From: JBKJTP01 sp046590195
GTDB lineage: Bacteria; Bacteroidota; Ignavibacteria; Palsa-1295
Length of the DNA stretch: 5,984 bases
Assembly: GCA_046590195.1 (NCBI GenBank)
Contig: JBKJTP010000021.1
Span: 1 to 5,984, forward strand
Reading direction: 5' to 3'
Shown: piece after piece, positions 1-5,908 of the stretch
How positions within the stretch are numbered: position 1 is the stretch's first letter
Layout of the letters: each line of letters begins with the position of its first letter
Program-made: the position numbers and the translations under genes
The notes under the pieces: model-generated
Database searches by the model: none
Told to the model about the DNA's origin: nothing
The model's input: the letters and a program-made list of their open reading frames with translations, nothing else

Positions 1-11
1 GCCATTGACAT
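1..11 (-). CDS. possible start of a further gene, cut by the window edge
   Basis: On the minus strand an ATG at position 11 (ATG TCA ATG GC) and another at position 5 run off the window. They follow a purine-rich AAAAGGG that would be a usable ribosome binding site for the ATG at position 5 (about 6 nt spacing). The gap to the stop of the M16 gene is 27 to 33 bp, which would suit an operon. Only a few codons are visible, so no product can be named, and the call is a guess from spacing alone. Confidence 0.18.
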
Positions 12-38
12 CCCTTTTCACATTCGAGTAAGAACTAC

Positions 39-2147
39 TTACTTCGTCCTGCCGAACTGCGTTACCGAGACATCAACGTTGTGCTTGATCTCCGAAAGCT
101 CAACGGTCATGTTCTGTGCGCCTTCGATCTGGATCTTGAACGGGTAGGTTACGCCATCGACCGCGCGGAAATCCGACATCGTGACGATCTGCTCTCCGCC
201 TTCCATGATCTCCTGACGGCGAGTCACAAGACCCGAAGGATCGATGGACCACTTCTTCGTTGCGCCAGATGGCGTGGTGATATCAAGCACATACGTGTTG
301 ACACCATTGATGTTCTGCATTCCGAGCAGTGTTGCCTTGCGGCTTGCCTGGCCTACCTGCAACTCCTCGTTAAAGAGCGAGCCTTCGATATAGGTAGTGG
401 CTTCAGCACCTTCCGTGAGGTGGAAACCCTGCTGTGGATTCGATGCCCATGCTGCCGTACCATTCGTACCCTGCTCGATCGTCATATTGCCGAATGCAGG
501 GATCACGATCTTCTCGTACTGATTGTTCGGGGCCGACTGCTGGCTGAACATATCCGCCGCCATCGGACCGTTTGGCGTCTCGATAGTAAGCTTGCCCTTC
601 ATCTCACGGCTCTTCACATTCGCAAGGGCTGCTGCACCGAGCTTTGCGTGCATCAACTCGATCACTTGTTCGAGGCTCTTATCCGCAGGCGCATACGATT
701 GCGCCTTCATCGGCATCAGATCAAGATCATAAACCTGCACCGTCCCGAATCGATCGAGCTTCTCCTTGATCTGCGCGGCATCGCCGGTGACGATCACTGC
801 AATATCATTAGGTGGGTAGACCCTTCGAGCAACATTCTGCAGATCGACTGACTTCATCGCGTTGACACGTGAAGCAAGCGTCGTGAAGTAATTCTTTGGC
901 AAGTTATACTTCGCGATCTCGATGGCGCGCTGTGCGGTCATGCCTGGATCGGCAAGCGACATCAGGTAATTGCCGACAACGATGCTCTTTGCTGCTGTGA
1001 GCTCCTCAGTATTGACTGGCTCATTCGATAAGCGACGATACTCGTAGAGCATCTGCTCGAGCGCTGAATCTGTTACTGCGTTGCGCACTTCTGCGACAGC
1101 GACGATCACACCAGGATCGATCGATGCTGTGAGCGATCCGCCTGGAGTATAGGTATATGCGTGCTTCTCGCGGATGTTCTGGAACAAGCGGTTCTGGAAA
1201 CCGATCGAGCCATTACCTGCGAAGATCGCATAGAGGAAGCCTGCTGGATCGTAGTTCGGATCGTTACGCTTCAAGCCGAGCTGCTGCAAGCGAACGGTCG
1301 ACTGCACCGAGCCTGGGCGGTTGATCAGGTAGATCGGCATTCCGGTGATCGGCCGCAATGCTGGGAAGATCGGCTCCGTGACGGTGCCCTTCTTCCATGA
1401 ACCGAAATGCTTCTCAAGCATCGGTACGATCTCGCTCTTCTTCACATCTCCTACAACAGCGATGATCGCGTTGCTCGCGACGAAATTGTTGTCGTGCCAT
1501 GTGTTGAGCAACTCAGAAGAGATCGACTTGAACGTCTCTTCGCTTGGGATCGCACCATAAGGATGCTCGCCGTATATCAGCTTGCGTCCCAACATGCGGC
1601 CCGGCCACGCTGAGTTCTTTTTCTCTGCCGTGAGTCCCGAGATCTGCTCGTTGATATACTGATCAACTTCAGAGGCTGGGAAGCTCGCGTTCATGATGAC
1701 ATCAGCAAAGATCGGCAACACCTCTGCAAGATCCTTCTTCATGGATGAGGTGAAGACGTCAAGTCCATCGGCATCTGCACCGGCACCGACCGTCGCGCCG
1801 TAGAAATCGAGCTTGCGTGCGATATCATCTTTCGAACGTGACGCTGTTCCTGCATCAAGCAGTGCGGCAACCGCATTCGCAGCGCCCTGATAACGGCCAT
1901 CAGCAGCGGAGCCCGACATGATCGCTGTCCGGATCCACACCATCGGCTGCTTGTGGTCTTCAACGATGATGACGCGTACGCCATTCTTTAGCGTCGCCTC
2001 AGAGAACGGCGGGAATACAGCCTTCGGCACAGGTCCGGCCGCTGGCTTCTTATTCGGATCGAGCTGCTGTGCGTAAGCACCTGGTGCGTTAACACCTGTC
2101 GCGATGCACATCGCAACGAGCAGCAGTAGATAAGTAATACGTTTCAT
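39..2147 (-). CDS. M16-family peptidase, non-zinc subunit with C-terminal LolA-like domain, periplasmic
   Basis: Predicted partner subunit of a heterodimeric M16 (pitrilysin-type) zinc peptidase that degrades peptides in the periplasm; 702 aa. Residues 1-26 form a Sec signal peptide ending AYA-QQ. An M16 N-terminal half spans about 48-255. Where active members have HxxEH, it reads GAANAVAALLDAGT, so His, Glu, His are replaced by Asn91, Ala94, Ala95 and zinc cannot be bound. The second M16 half (about 270-476) keeps GNGSIG and REKHAYTY (Arg326, Tyr331, Tyr333), the Arg/Tyr motif used by non-zinc subunits to complete the active site. Residues about 490-702 are an extra beta-rich domain (NGV.TYVLDI, W.IDPSGLV.RRQE, DFRAVDGVTYPF) resembling LolA/outer-membrane lipoprotein-sorting folds. 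The frame is open to 2225, but the extra 26 residues translate an intergenic palindrome and precede the signal peptide, so the start at 2147 is preferred. It lies 86 bp downstream of the zinc subunit. M16 assignment is firm; the domain fusion is by pattern only. Confidence 0.93.
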   Translation of the reverse strand: MKRITYLLLLVAMCIATGVNAPGAYAQQLDPNKKPAAGPVPKAVFPPFSEATLKNGVRVIIVEDHKQPMVWIRTAIMSGSAADGRYQGAANAVAALLDAGTASRSKDDIARKLDFYGATVGAGADADGLDVFTSSMKKDLAEVLPIFADVIMNASFPASEVDQYINEQISGLTAEKKNSAWPGRMLGRKLIYGEHPYGAIPSEETFKSISSELLNTWHDNNFVASNAIIAVVGDVKKSEIVPMLEKHFGSWKKGTVTEPIFPALRPITGMPIYLINRPGSVQSTVRLQQLGLKRNDPNYDPAGFLYAIFAGNGSIGFQNRLFQNIREKHAYTYTPGGSLTASIDPGVIVAVAEVRNAVTDSALEQMLYEYRRLSNEPVNTEELTAAKSIVVGNYLMSLADPGMTAQRAIEIAKYNLPKNYFTTLASRVNAMKSVDLQNVARRVYPPNDIAVIVTGDAAQIKEKLDRFGTVQVYDLDLMPMKAQSYAPADKSLEQVIELMHAKLGAAALANVKSREMKGKLTIETPNGPMAADMFSQQSAPNNQYEKIVIPAFGNMTIEQGTNGTAAWASNPQQGFHLTEGAEATTYIEGSLFNEELQVGQASRKATLLGMQNINGVNTYVLDITTPSGATKKWSIDPSGLVTRRQEIMEGGEQIVTMSDFRAVDGVTYPFKIQIEGAQNMTVELSEIKHNVDVSVTQFGRTK

Positions 2148-2149
2148 TC

Positions 2150-2231
2150 TTCGAAATCGTGATTCGTGGTTAGTGGCTCGTTGTTCGTGCTGGCTTTCGA
2201 GCCACTGACCACGAACGACGAGCATCGAAAG
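2150..2231. repeat. intercistronic imperfect palindrome made of 7-bp units
   Basis: Between the two M16 genes, arms at 2159-2180 and 2198-2219 are inverted copies with 3 mismatches in 22 bp (inner 18 bp: one mismatch), around a 17-nt loop. A further TTCGA/TCGAA pair lies outside at 2150-2154 and 2225-2229. The left arm divides into heptamers GTGATTC, GTGGTTA, GTGGCTC. The right arm on the minus strand reads GTCGTTC, GTGGTCA, GTGGCTC. In the transcript this forms a strong hairpin starting a few bases after the stop of the zinc subunit and ending about 11 nt before the next ATG. No T-run follows on the minus strand, so it is not a typical terminator. It could set the expression ratio of the two subunits or be a passive repeat. 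Confidence 0.8.
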
Positions 2232-2233
2232 AC

Positions 2234-3631
2234 TTAGCTCTTTGGTACTGTATAGATAAGAACGGTACGATTGTTCTTGTTCAGATATTGCTGCGCGACG
2301 CGCTGAATATCCTGCGGCGTGACCTTGCGGTAAGCCTCGAGCTCACGGTTCGCCATCGAAGCATCGCCGTGCACTGCATGATAGTGCGCAAGCTTGAATG
2401 CTACATCACCCATGCTCGCTGCCGCGCTCACGATGTCCTTCGTGATCTGGTTCATCACCTTCTCATACTCCTCCTGCGTGATGCCGGTGTTCTGGATCTT
2501 CGCGAGTTCGTCATCGAGTGCAGCGCGTACGTTCTCGACGCTCTGTCCCTGACCTGCGATCGCAAGCACACCGAAGACGCCAGCGCTCTCTGCGCTAAGC
2601 GGGATCGCGCTGAGCTCGATCGCGACCTTATCTTGATCCTTCAAACGCTTGACAAGACGCGAGCTATTGCCGCTCGTGAGCACCTTCTGCAACAGATCGA
2701 ATGCGTACGCATCCTTGTCGCCTTCTTTCGCTGTGCGCCATGCGTAGATGACTGCTGGAAGCGGCGTATGCGGCTCGTTGATCTCTGCATAGCGCTCTGT
2801 CGTTTGTGCAGGCACGTTCACAACCGGGCGGTTGATCGGATTGCCCTTCGGAATGTTACCGAAATAGGCAGCGATCGACTTCTTGACATCTGCTGGCTTG
2901 AAATCGCCCGCGATCACAAGTGTCGCGTTGTTCGGCACGTAATACGTGCGATAGAAATTGCGGAATTCCTCGATCGTTGCCTGATCGATGTACTGAGCAT
3001 CGCCGATCGGCGTCCACTCATACTGCGAGCCTGCCATAACGTTCTTCATCATCTGAAGATAGAATGTCCCGTAAGGCTGGTTCTCGTAGCGGTTGCGGCG
3101 TTCTTCCTTCACCACGCTGCGCTGCGTCTCGACGCCTGTCGAATCGACGTTGAGATAGTTCATACGCTCTGCTTCCTGCCAGAGCACCATGTTCAGCTGG
3201 TTCGATGGAACGTCGTTTACGTAAACGGTCTGATCCATCGAGGTCCATGCGTTGAGCTGTCCGCCCGCTGTCTCGATGTTCTTGCCAAACTCACCGCGCT
3301 TGATGTTGCGCGTTGATTCGAACATCAGATGCTCGAAGAAGTGAGCGAAGCCCGTACGCTTTGGATCTTCGTTCTTGCTGCCGACATGATAGTACAAGCG
3401 CACAGCAGCGATCGGCGCGCTATGCTCCTCGTACAGGATGACATGCAGCCCGTTCGGGAGCGTGTACTCCTCGAACTTGATCGGATTCATGAGGCCCTTC
3501 GTCATGCTCTGCTTTGACGTGACGAGCTGAGCGTGGGCAGGTGCGACCATAAGCGGCCCCGCCAGAGATCCCACGACAGCCGCACCACCGAGGGCCGCTG
3601 TACACAGGAATGTTGACACAATACGTTTCAT
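2234..3631 (-). CDS. M16-family zinc peptidase, catalytic subunit, periplasmic
   Basis: Zinc metallopeptidase of the pitrilysin/insulinase family, M16B-like; 465 aa, the usual size for a single-subunit half-clam protein. Residues 1-34 are a Sec signal peptide ending AHA-Q. The zinc site is RTGFAHFFEHLMF, with His97, Glu100 and His101; the distal Glu ligand lies in VVKEERRNRYENQPYG (Glu176 or Glu177), at the family's spacing. GGQLNAWTSMDQTVY (from Gly123) is the typical substrate-edge motif. The C-terminal half has SGNSSRLVKRLKDQDKVA where partner subunits carry the REK.AYTY motif, so it lacks the Arg/Tyr pair that the downstream gene supplies. The two are therefore probably co-transcribed and form one enzyme. 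The frame stays open to 3796, but that extension has no signal peptide at its N-terminus and overlaps a candidate promoter, so Met at 3631 is chosen. No clear Shine-Dalgarno precedes it. The natural substrate cannot be told. Confidence 0.95.
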   Translation of the reverse strand: MKRIVSTFLCTAALGGAAVVGSLAGPLMVAPAHAQLVTSKQSMTKGLMNPIKFEEYTLPNGLHVILYEEHSAPIAAVRLYYHVGSKNEDPKRTGFAHFFEHLMFESTRNIKRGEFGKNIETAGGQLNAWTSMDQTVYVNDVPSNQLNMVLWQEAERMNYLNVDSTGVETQRSVVKEERRNRYENQPYGTFYLQMMKNVMAGSQYEWTPIGDAQYIDQATIEEFRNFYRTYYVPNNATLVIAGDFKPADVKKSIAAYFGNIPKGNPINRPVVNVPAQTTERYAEINEPHTPLPAVIYAWRTAKEGDKDAYAFDLLQKVLTSGNSSRLVKRLKDQDKVAIELSAIPLSAESAGVFGVLAIAGQGQSVENVRAALDDELAKIQNTGITQEEYEKVMNQITKDIVSAAASMGDVAFKLAHYHAVHGDASMANRELEAYRKVTPQDIQRVAQQYLNKNNRTVLIYTVPKS

Positions 3632-3687
3632 ATGTGAGATACTATTGGTAAAACCTGAGGTAAACTTTTGCTCTGTTAAAGAGGACA

Positions 3688-3701
3688 GCCAGCCCGCTGG
3701 C
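3688..3701. repeat. short hairpin in the peptidase operon leader
   Basis: GCCAG-CCCG-CTGGC is a perfect 5-bp inverted repeat around a 4-nt loop. If transcription starts at the TAnnTTTG element at 3715-3722, this hairpin lies in the 5' leader of the zinc peptidase mRNA. There is no T-run on either side, and its role is unknown. Confidence 0.4.
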
Positions 3702-3714
3702 GGCAGACAACTTG

Positions 3715-3722
3715 CAAATTTA
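3715..3722 (-). promoter_or_regulatory. candidate -7 promoter element for the M16 operon
   Basis: The minus strand reads TAAATTTG, an exact match to the Bacteroidota -7 consensus TAnnTTTG. Transcription would start near 3708 and leave a leader of about 75 nt before the ATG at 3631. No convincing TTG-type -33 element lies at the expected distance. Instead that stretch sits between the arms of an inverted repeat, so an activator may substitute. An 8-bp consensus with two free positions can occur by chance. Confidence 0.4.
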
Positions 3723-3725
3723 CGG

Positions 3726-3759
3726 CATTCCGGAGCCCGATTCGCCATAACCCGGAATG
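3726..3759. promoter_or_regulatory. spaced inverted repeat, possible operator
   Basis: CATTCCGG (3726-3733) and CCGGAATG (3752-3759) are perfect inverted copies 18 bp apart. The dyad begins 3 bp upstream of the candidate -7 element and would cover the -33 region of the peptidase promoter. That placement suits a regulator-binding site, but the regulator cannot be named. Confidence 0.4.
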
Positions 3760-3768
3760 TATCATGAA

Positions 3769-3783
3769 GCCAGGGATCCTGGC
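3769..3783. promoter_or_regulatory. 15-bp near-perfect palindrome, possible operator
   Basis: GCCAGG-GAT-CCTGGC has perfect 6-bp arms around 3 bp. It lies about 10 bp beyond the larger dyad at 3726-3759, in the divergent region. The size and symmetry suit a dimeric repressor site; a chance palindrome is also possible. Confidence 0.3.
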
Positions 3784-3950
3784 CAATGAAGCCCACAGAC
3801 GAGTAGGCCTGACTATTGTTACGAGGTATTCATTCGTCACCGTTAAACCTCTGTTCACCCCGTCTCCTCTATCTTTCAGAAGGACGACCAAAACTCCTCT
3901 GTTTGGCGTTTTAATACAGAATCTATCTCAACTAAGACAATTTAATCAAT

Positions 3951-4697
3951 ATGAATCTCTTTAATCAAGGCAAATTGGCCCTCGCAGGCGTTATCGTAGC
4001 GGCCGGAATCGGCTTCAGCGGTTGCTCCGACAGCACCACGGCTGAAGGCACGGCGAACGTCCAGATGTCAGCAGAAATGGATCAGGGCGGCGTAGGCGCG
4101 CTTGCTGCGATCAAGGGCGGCGCAAAGACGGCGGCCGGCAATGAGGTCGATTCGATCTATGTGACCCGTATCCGCTTGCTCATCAGCAACCTCAAGATGC
4201 ATGAGGGCAAGGACGACGACGCTACCGACACCACAAAGGACCGCACCATTAAGGTTGGACCATTCCTCGTGCAGTATGATTCTGCAGGTTCAAAGGTCTT
4301 CACGAATGCAAGCGTACCGGCTGGCAGCTACGACCGCATCAAGTTCGAATTCCACAAGCTTTCGAACAGCGAGAAGGATACCTATCTTAATGATCCGATC
4401 TTCCAGGATTTCGTCACTGACGACCGCTACACAGTGATCATTGATGGCTGGGTATGGGATGCTGGCGTAAAGAGCCAGTTCACTTACCGCAGCAAGGCGA
4501 CCGACAACTTACAGGTGAAGTTCGATCCAGATCTCGTACTCGCAGAGGGCACGACGACGAACCTCGCATTGCAGTTCTCGCCTAAGGCAGTCTTCAAGAA
4601 GGGCAGCAGCATGCCGCTCGATCCACGCGATGGCTCAAACCACAGCGAAATGGAGAAGGCTATCAAGGATGCGATCAAGGTCCTGAAGAAGGGATAA
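3951..4697 (+). CDS. outer-envelope lipoprotein of unknown function (DUF4382-like beta-sandwich?)
   Basis: A 248-aa exported protein. The N-terminus MNLFNQGK plus a hydrophobic stretch leads to a lipobox FSGC with Cys25. Ser at +2 and the absence of Asp at +2 suit the outer membrane by the E. coli sorting rule. The mature part is rich in alternating beta-strand patterns: VDSIYVTRIRLLISNLKMH (from about residue 65), a short acidic stretch GKDDDATDTTKD, then VPAGSYDRIKFEFHKL and YTVIIDGWVW, ending in a lysine-rich helix (HSEMEKAIKDAIKVLKKG). The order 'strand, acidic loop, F.VP.G.YD.IKFE, strand' resembles DUF4382-type extracellular domains, but this is a weak likeness and no catalytic residues are recognised. 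The start at the ATG has no Shine-Dalgarno; the signal peptide fits it directly. The gene stands alone, diverging from the peptidase operon and ending in its own terminator. The lipoprotein call is firm; the function is unknown. Confidence 0.88.
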   Translation: MNLFNQGKLALAGVIVAAGIGFSGCSDSTTAEGTANVQMSAEMDQGGVGALAAIKGGAKTAAGNEVDSIYVTRIRLLISNLKMHEGKDDDATDTTKDRTIKVGPFLVQYDSAGSKVFTNASVPAGSYDRIKFEFHKLSNSEKDTYLNDPIFQDFVTDDRYTVIIDGWVWDAGVKSQFTYRSKATDNLQVKFDPDLVLAEGTTTNLALQFSPKAVFKKGSSMPLDPRDGSNHSEMEKAIKDAIKVLKKG

Positions 4698-4724
4698 GTT
4701 AGCGTTCAGCGTTTAGCGTTTAGT
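4698..4724 (+). repeat. 7-bp tandem repeat, about four copies
   Basis: Immediately after the lipoprotein stop lie GTTAGC, GTTCAGC, GTTTAGC and GTTTAGT, a tandem array of period 7 with the first copy one base short. Its core TYAGYG also occurs in the heptamers of the palindrome between the two peptidase genes (TTAGTGG, TCAGTGG). It runs directly into the terminator stem. Confidence 0.75.
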
Positions 4725-4758
4725 AAAAGGGGGAGCAGCGATGCTTCCCCTTTTTTTT
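4725..4758 (+). terminator. rho-independent terminator of the lipoprotein gene
   Basis: A 13-bp stem pairs 4725-4737 (AAAAGGGGGAGCA) with 4742-4754 (TGCTTCCCCTTTT). It has a single G-U pair, a GCGA tetraloop of the stable GNRA type, and a run of eight T at 4751-4758. It begins 27 bp after the stop codon. Confidence 0.93.
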
Positions 4759-4770
4759 GTGTGCGCTTCA

Positions 4771-4935
4771 TCCGTAGGGCCGCATCGCAATGTGGCCGAA
4801 ACGCGGAAGGAGAAATTTGAATCTATGAAAAAGTCGTGCGTGAAACGAATGCATTCTTCGTCTCAGGCACGACTTTCTATCTAGGCTAGGAGCGCACTAT
4901 CCGCTTCTTGGCCACATTGCCAAGTGGCCCACGGA
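4771..4935. repeat. 165-nt nested inverted repeat between convergent genes
   Basis: Successive paired blocks from outside in: TCCGT 4771-4775 with ACGGA 4931-4935; GGGCC 4777-4781 with GGCCC 4926-4930; GCAATGTGGCC 4787-4797 with GGCCACATTGC 4910-4920 (11 bp perfect); GCGGA 4803-4807 with TCCGC 4900-4904; then the 10-bp stem 4830-4839 with 4867-4876. The internal loops are nearly symmetrical (5 nt against 5 nt twice). A competing hairpin, CTTGGC 4907-4912 with GCCAAG 4919-4924, uses part of the right arm. No coding region is seen inside. It may be a structured RNA, a small palindromic repeat element, or an extended terminator. Confidence 0.75.
4828..4876 (-). terminator. probable rho-independent terminator of the copper monooxygenase-like gene
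   Basis: The core of the larger palindrome pairs 4830-4839 with 4867-4876 (10 bp perfect). It continues inward with TGA/TCA and ACGAA/TTCGT, interrupted by single mismatches, around a 7-nt loop. On the minus strand the GCACGAC arm is followed by TTTTT (4828-4832), giving terminator geometry for the gene ending at 4939. On the plus strand the stem is followed only by TTTCTATCT, which is weaker. Confidence 0.6.
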
Positions 4936-4938
4936 GAA

Positions 4939-5841
4939 CTACTGCCAATAGTACCCGTAGATCACATTCATTTCGTCTTCGCTCGAGAAGCCGAAGCGGA
5001 TCGTCTGATCGGTGGTGTTGAGCCAGGTGGTTTCTGAGTAGATATGGTCGTTTGCTTCGAAGACCATGTCCTGAGCGATGACGTCTGGCTCATGCCAGTT
5101 CAACGTCTGATAGATCTGTGTTGTGTCCCCTCCGCTGATCTTGAAGATCTTAAAGCTCAACATGCGCTTGTGCGCGTGAGATGTAAGCAGAGAGAGATGC
5201 GTCCGCTTGCCGAACGAGCCCCAGTTCTTCGTACGTGTGTAGGTGCTCTGCGGTGGAATGCTGAATCCCTGATCGGCTCTCAACATCGGTTGCGCAACAT
5301 GCTGCACTTCCGATTGCGGTATCGTGTGGAGATTGATGTACGCTTCTCCCTGATAAAGCTCTGTTGTCGGATTGACGTAATGCGCATTGAGATCAAGCCC
5401 ATCACCCGCATTCATTTGCATGGCGACGCCGGGTGGAAAGTTGTACACCGCGTGCGAAGTCTGCGCGCCGAAGACGAACTCGCGCGAGGGACGCTGCATC
5501 TCACTCTCGATGTCCGTGCGGACCTGCCCGTCGATCACTTGCTCCGTCGCGCCGTTGAGCGTGTAGAGCACGAAGTGATGGCTACCCTCGCGCATGCTGA
5601 ACTCCACCTTGTTCACATACTGGGTCGACTGCACCGGACTGTTCTTATAAATGAAGATCTCCTTCTCCTCATCAGGCTGAATATCGAACGGCGGCATATA
5701 TATCTGAAAGCCTTTGCCACCTTCTGGCTTTGCAAGCGGCGTTACTGGCGGGTTCTTCCCCCGATCGACGGCAGGGCCGTTGGTGCCTGCACAACCGGTA
5801 AGTAACAGAAGAACGAACGCGAAAGGCTTAACTGATCTCAT
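4939..5841 (-). CDS. copper type II monooxygenase-like lipoprotein (PHM/DBM family fold)
   Basis: A 300-aa predicted lipoprotein: MRSVKPFAFVLLLLTGC, lipobox LTGC, Cys17, with Ala at +2 (outer membrane by the E. coli rule). The rest resembles the two-domain catalytic core of peptidylglycine alpha-hydroxylating and dopamine beta-monooxygenases, which use two coppers and ascorbate to hydroxylate C-H bonds. Candidate ligands: His88-His89 and His154 (LDLNAHYVNPT) for CuH; His222, His224 (SHAHKRM) and Met291 (SSEDEMNVIYGYY) for CuM. The spacings (65, 68, 67 residues) come close to those I recall for rat PHM (64, 70, 70), and the Met region matches PHM's SSDEM. The lipidated Cys is the only cysteine, so the disulfides of animal enzymes are absent. 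Residues matching the PHM peptide-binding Arg and Asn are Thr220 and Val293, so the substrate is probably different. The frame is open to 5895, but Met at 5841 gives the cleanest signal peptide and lies 24 bp after a TAnnTTTG element. The fold is well supported; the activity is inferred. Confidence 0.87.
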   Translation of the reverse strand: MRSVKPFAFVLLLLTGCAGTNGPAVDRGKNPPVTPLAKPEGGKGFQIYMPPFDIQPDEEKEIFIYKNSPVQSTQYVNKVEFSMREGSHHFVLYTLNGATEQVIDGQVRTDIESEMQRPSREFVFGAQTSHAVYNFPPGVAMQMNAGDGLDLNAHYVNPTTELYQGEAYINLHTIPQSEVQHVAQPMLRADQGFSIPPQSTYTRTKNWGSFGKRTHLSLLTSHAHKRMLSFKIFKISGGDTTQIYQTLNWHEPDVIAQDMVFEANDHIYSETTWLNTTDQTIRFGFSSEDEMNVIYGYYWQ

Positions 5842-5865
5842 GGCGATGATGAATTGGATAATGCG

Positions 5866-5873
5866 CAAAGATA
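5866..5873 (-). promoter_or_regulatory. candidate -7 promoter element for the monooxygenase-like gene
   Basis: The minus strand reads TATCTTTG, an exact match to the Bacteroidota consensus TAnnTTTG, 24 bp before the ATG at 5841. The leader would be about 18 nt. The -33 position lacks an obvious TTG. Its place inside the longer open frame supports the start at 5841 over the one at 5895. Confidence 0.5.
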
Positions 5874-5908
5874 AGCATACTCCGCTCGCTTTCATTCATA
5901 AGGGCGAA

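Larger units (their letters stand above)
3632..3950. other. divergent intergenic region between peptidase operon and lipoprotein gene
   Basis: This 319-bp stretch separates divergent starts and holds no convincing gene. Reading rightward it contains a direct repeat GGTAAA (3647-3652 and 3659-3664, 12-bp period), a short hairpin (3688-3701), a TAnnTTTG match on the minus strand (3715-3722), an 8-bp inverted repeat (3726-3759), and a 15-bp near-palindrome (3769-3783). The right half (3800-3950) is pyrimidine-rich. It has only imperfect TAnnTTTG matches on the plus strand, TATCTTTC at 3870-3877 and TCTGTTTG at 3898-3905, either of which might serve the lipoprotein gene. No Shine-Dalgarno is seen before either start. 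Confidence 0.7.

Noticed and set aside
81..851. 256-aa open frame on the plus strand
   Set aside because: It lies wholly antisense to the M16 subunit gene, its protein is rich in Arg, His, Leu and Cys as expected of a shadow frame, and it has no domain or signal.
2148..2225. Longer start for the non-zinc M16 subunit
   Set aside because: The added residues are only the translation of the heptamer palindrome and would bury the signal peptide.
2288..3316. 342-aa open frame on the plus strand
   Set aside because: It is antisense to the zinc peptidase, whose motifs are unmistakable. The composition is that of a shadow frame.
3676..3891. 71-aa open frame on the minus strand in the divergent region
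   Set aside because: It overlaps the candidate promoter and dyads of the peptidase gene and has no motif.
3764..3964. 66-aa open frame on the plus strand in the divergent region
   Set aside because: It has no ribosome binding site, no domain or signal, starts within a dyad region and overlaps the lipoprotein start. It is probably chance.
4787..4920. Insertion sequence or MITE with terminal inverted repeats
   Set aside because: The 11-bp arms resemble terminal repeats, but pairing continues outside them and no target-site duplication is seen. It is kept as a nested palindrome only.
5044..5805. 253-aa open frame on the plus strand
   Set aside because: It is antisense to the copper monooxygenase-like gene and shows no recognisable motif.
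5842..5895. Longer start for the copper monooxygenase-like protein
   Set aside because: It would add 18 residues before the signal peptide and would place the TATCTTTG promoter match inside the coding region.
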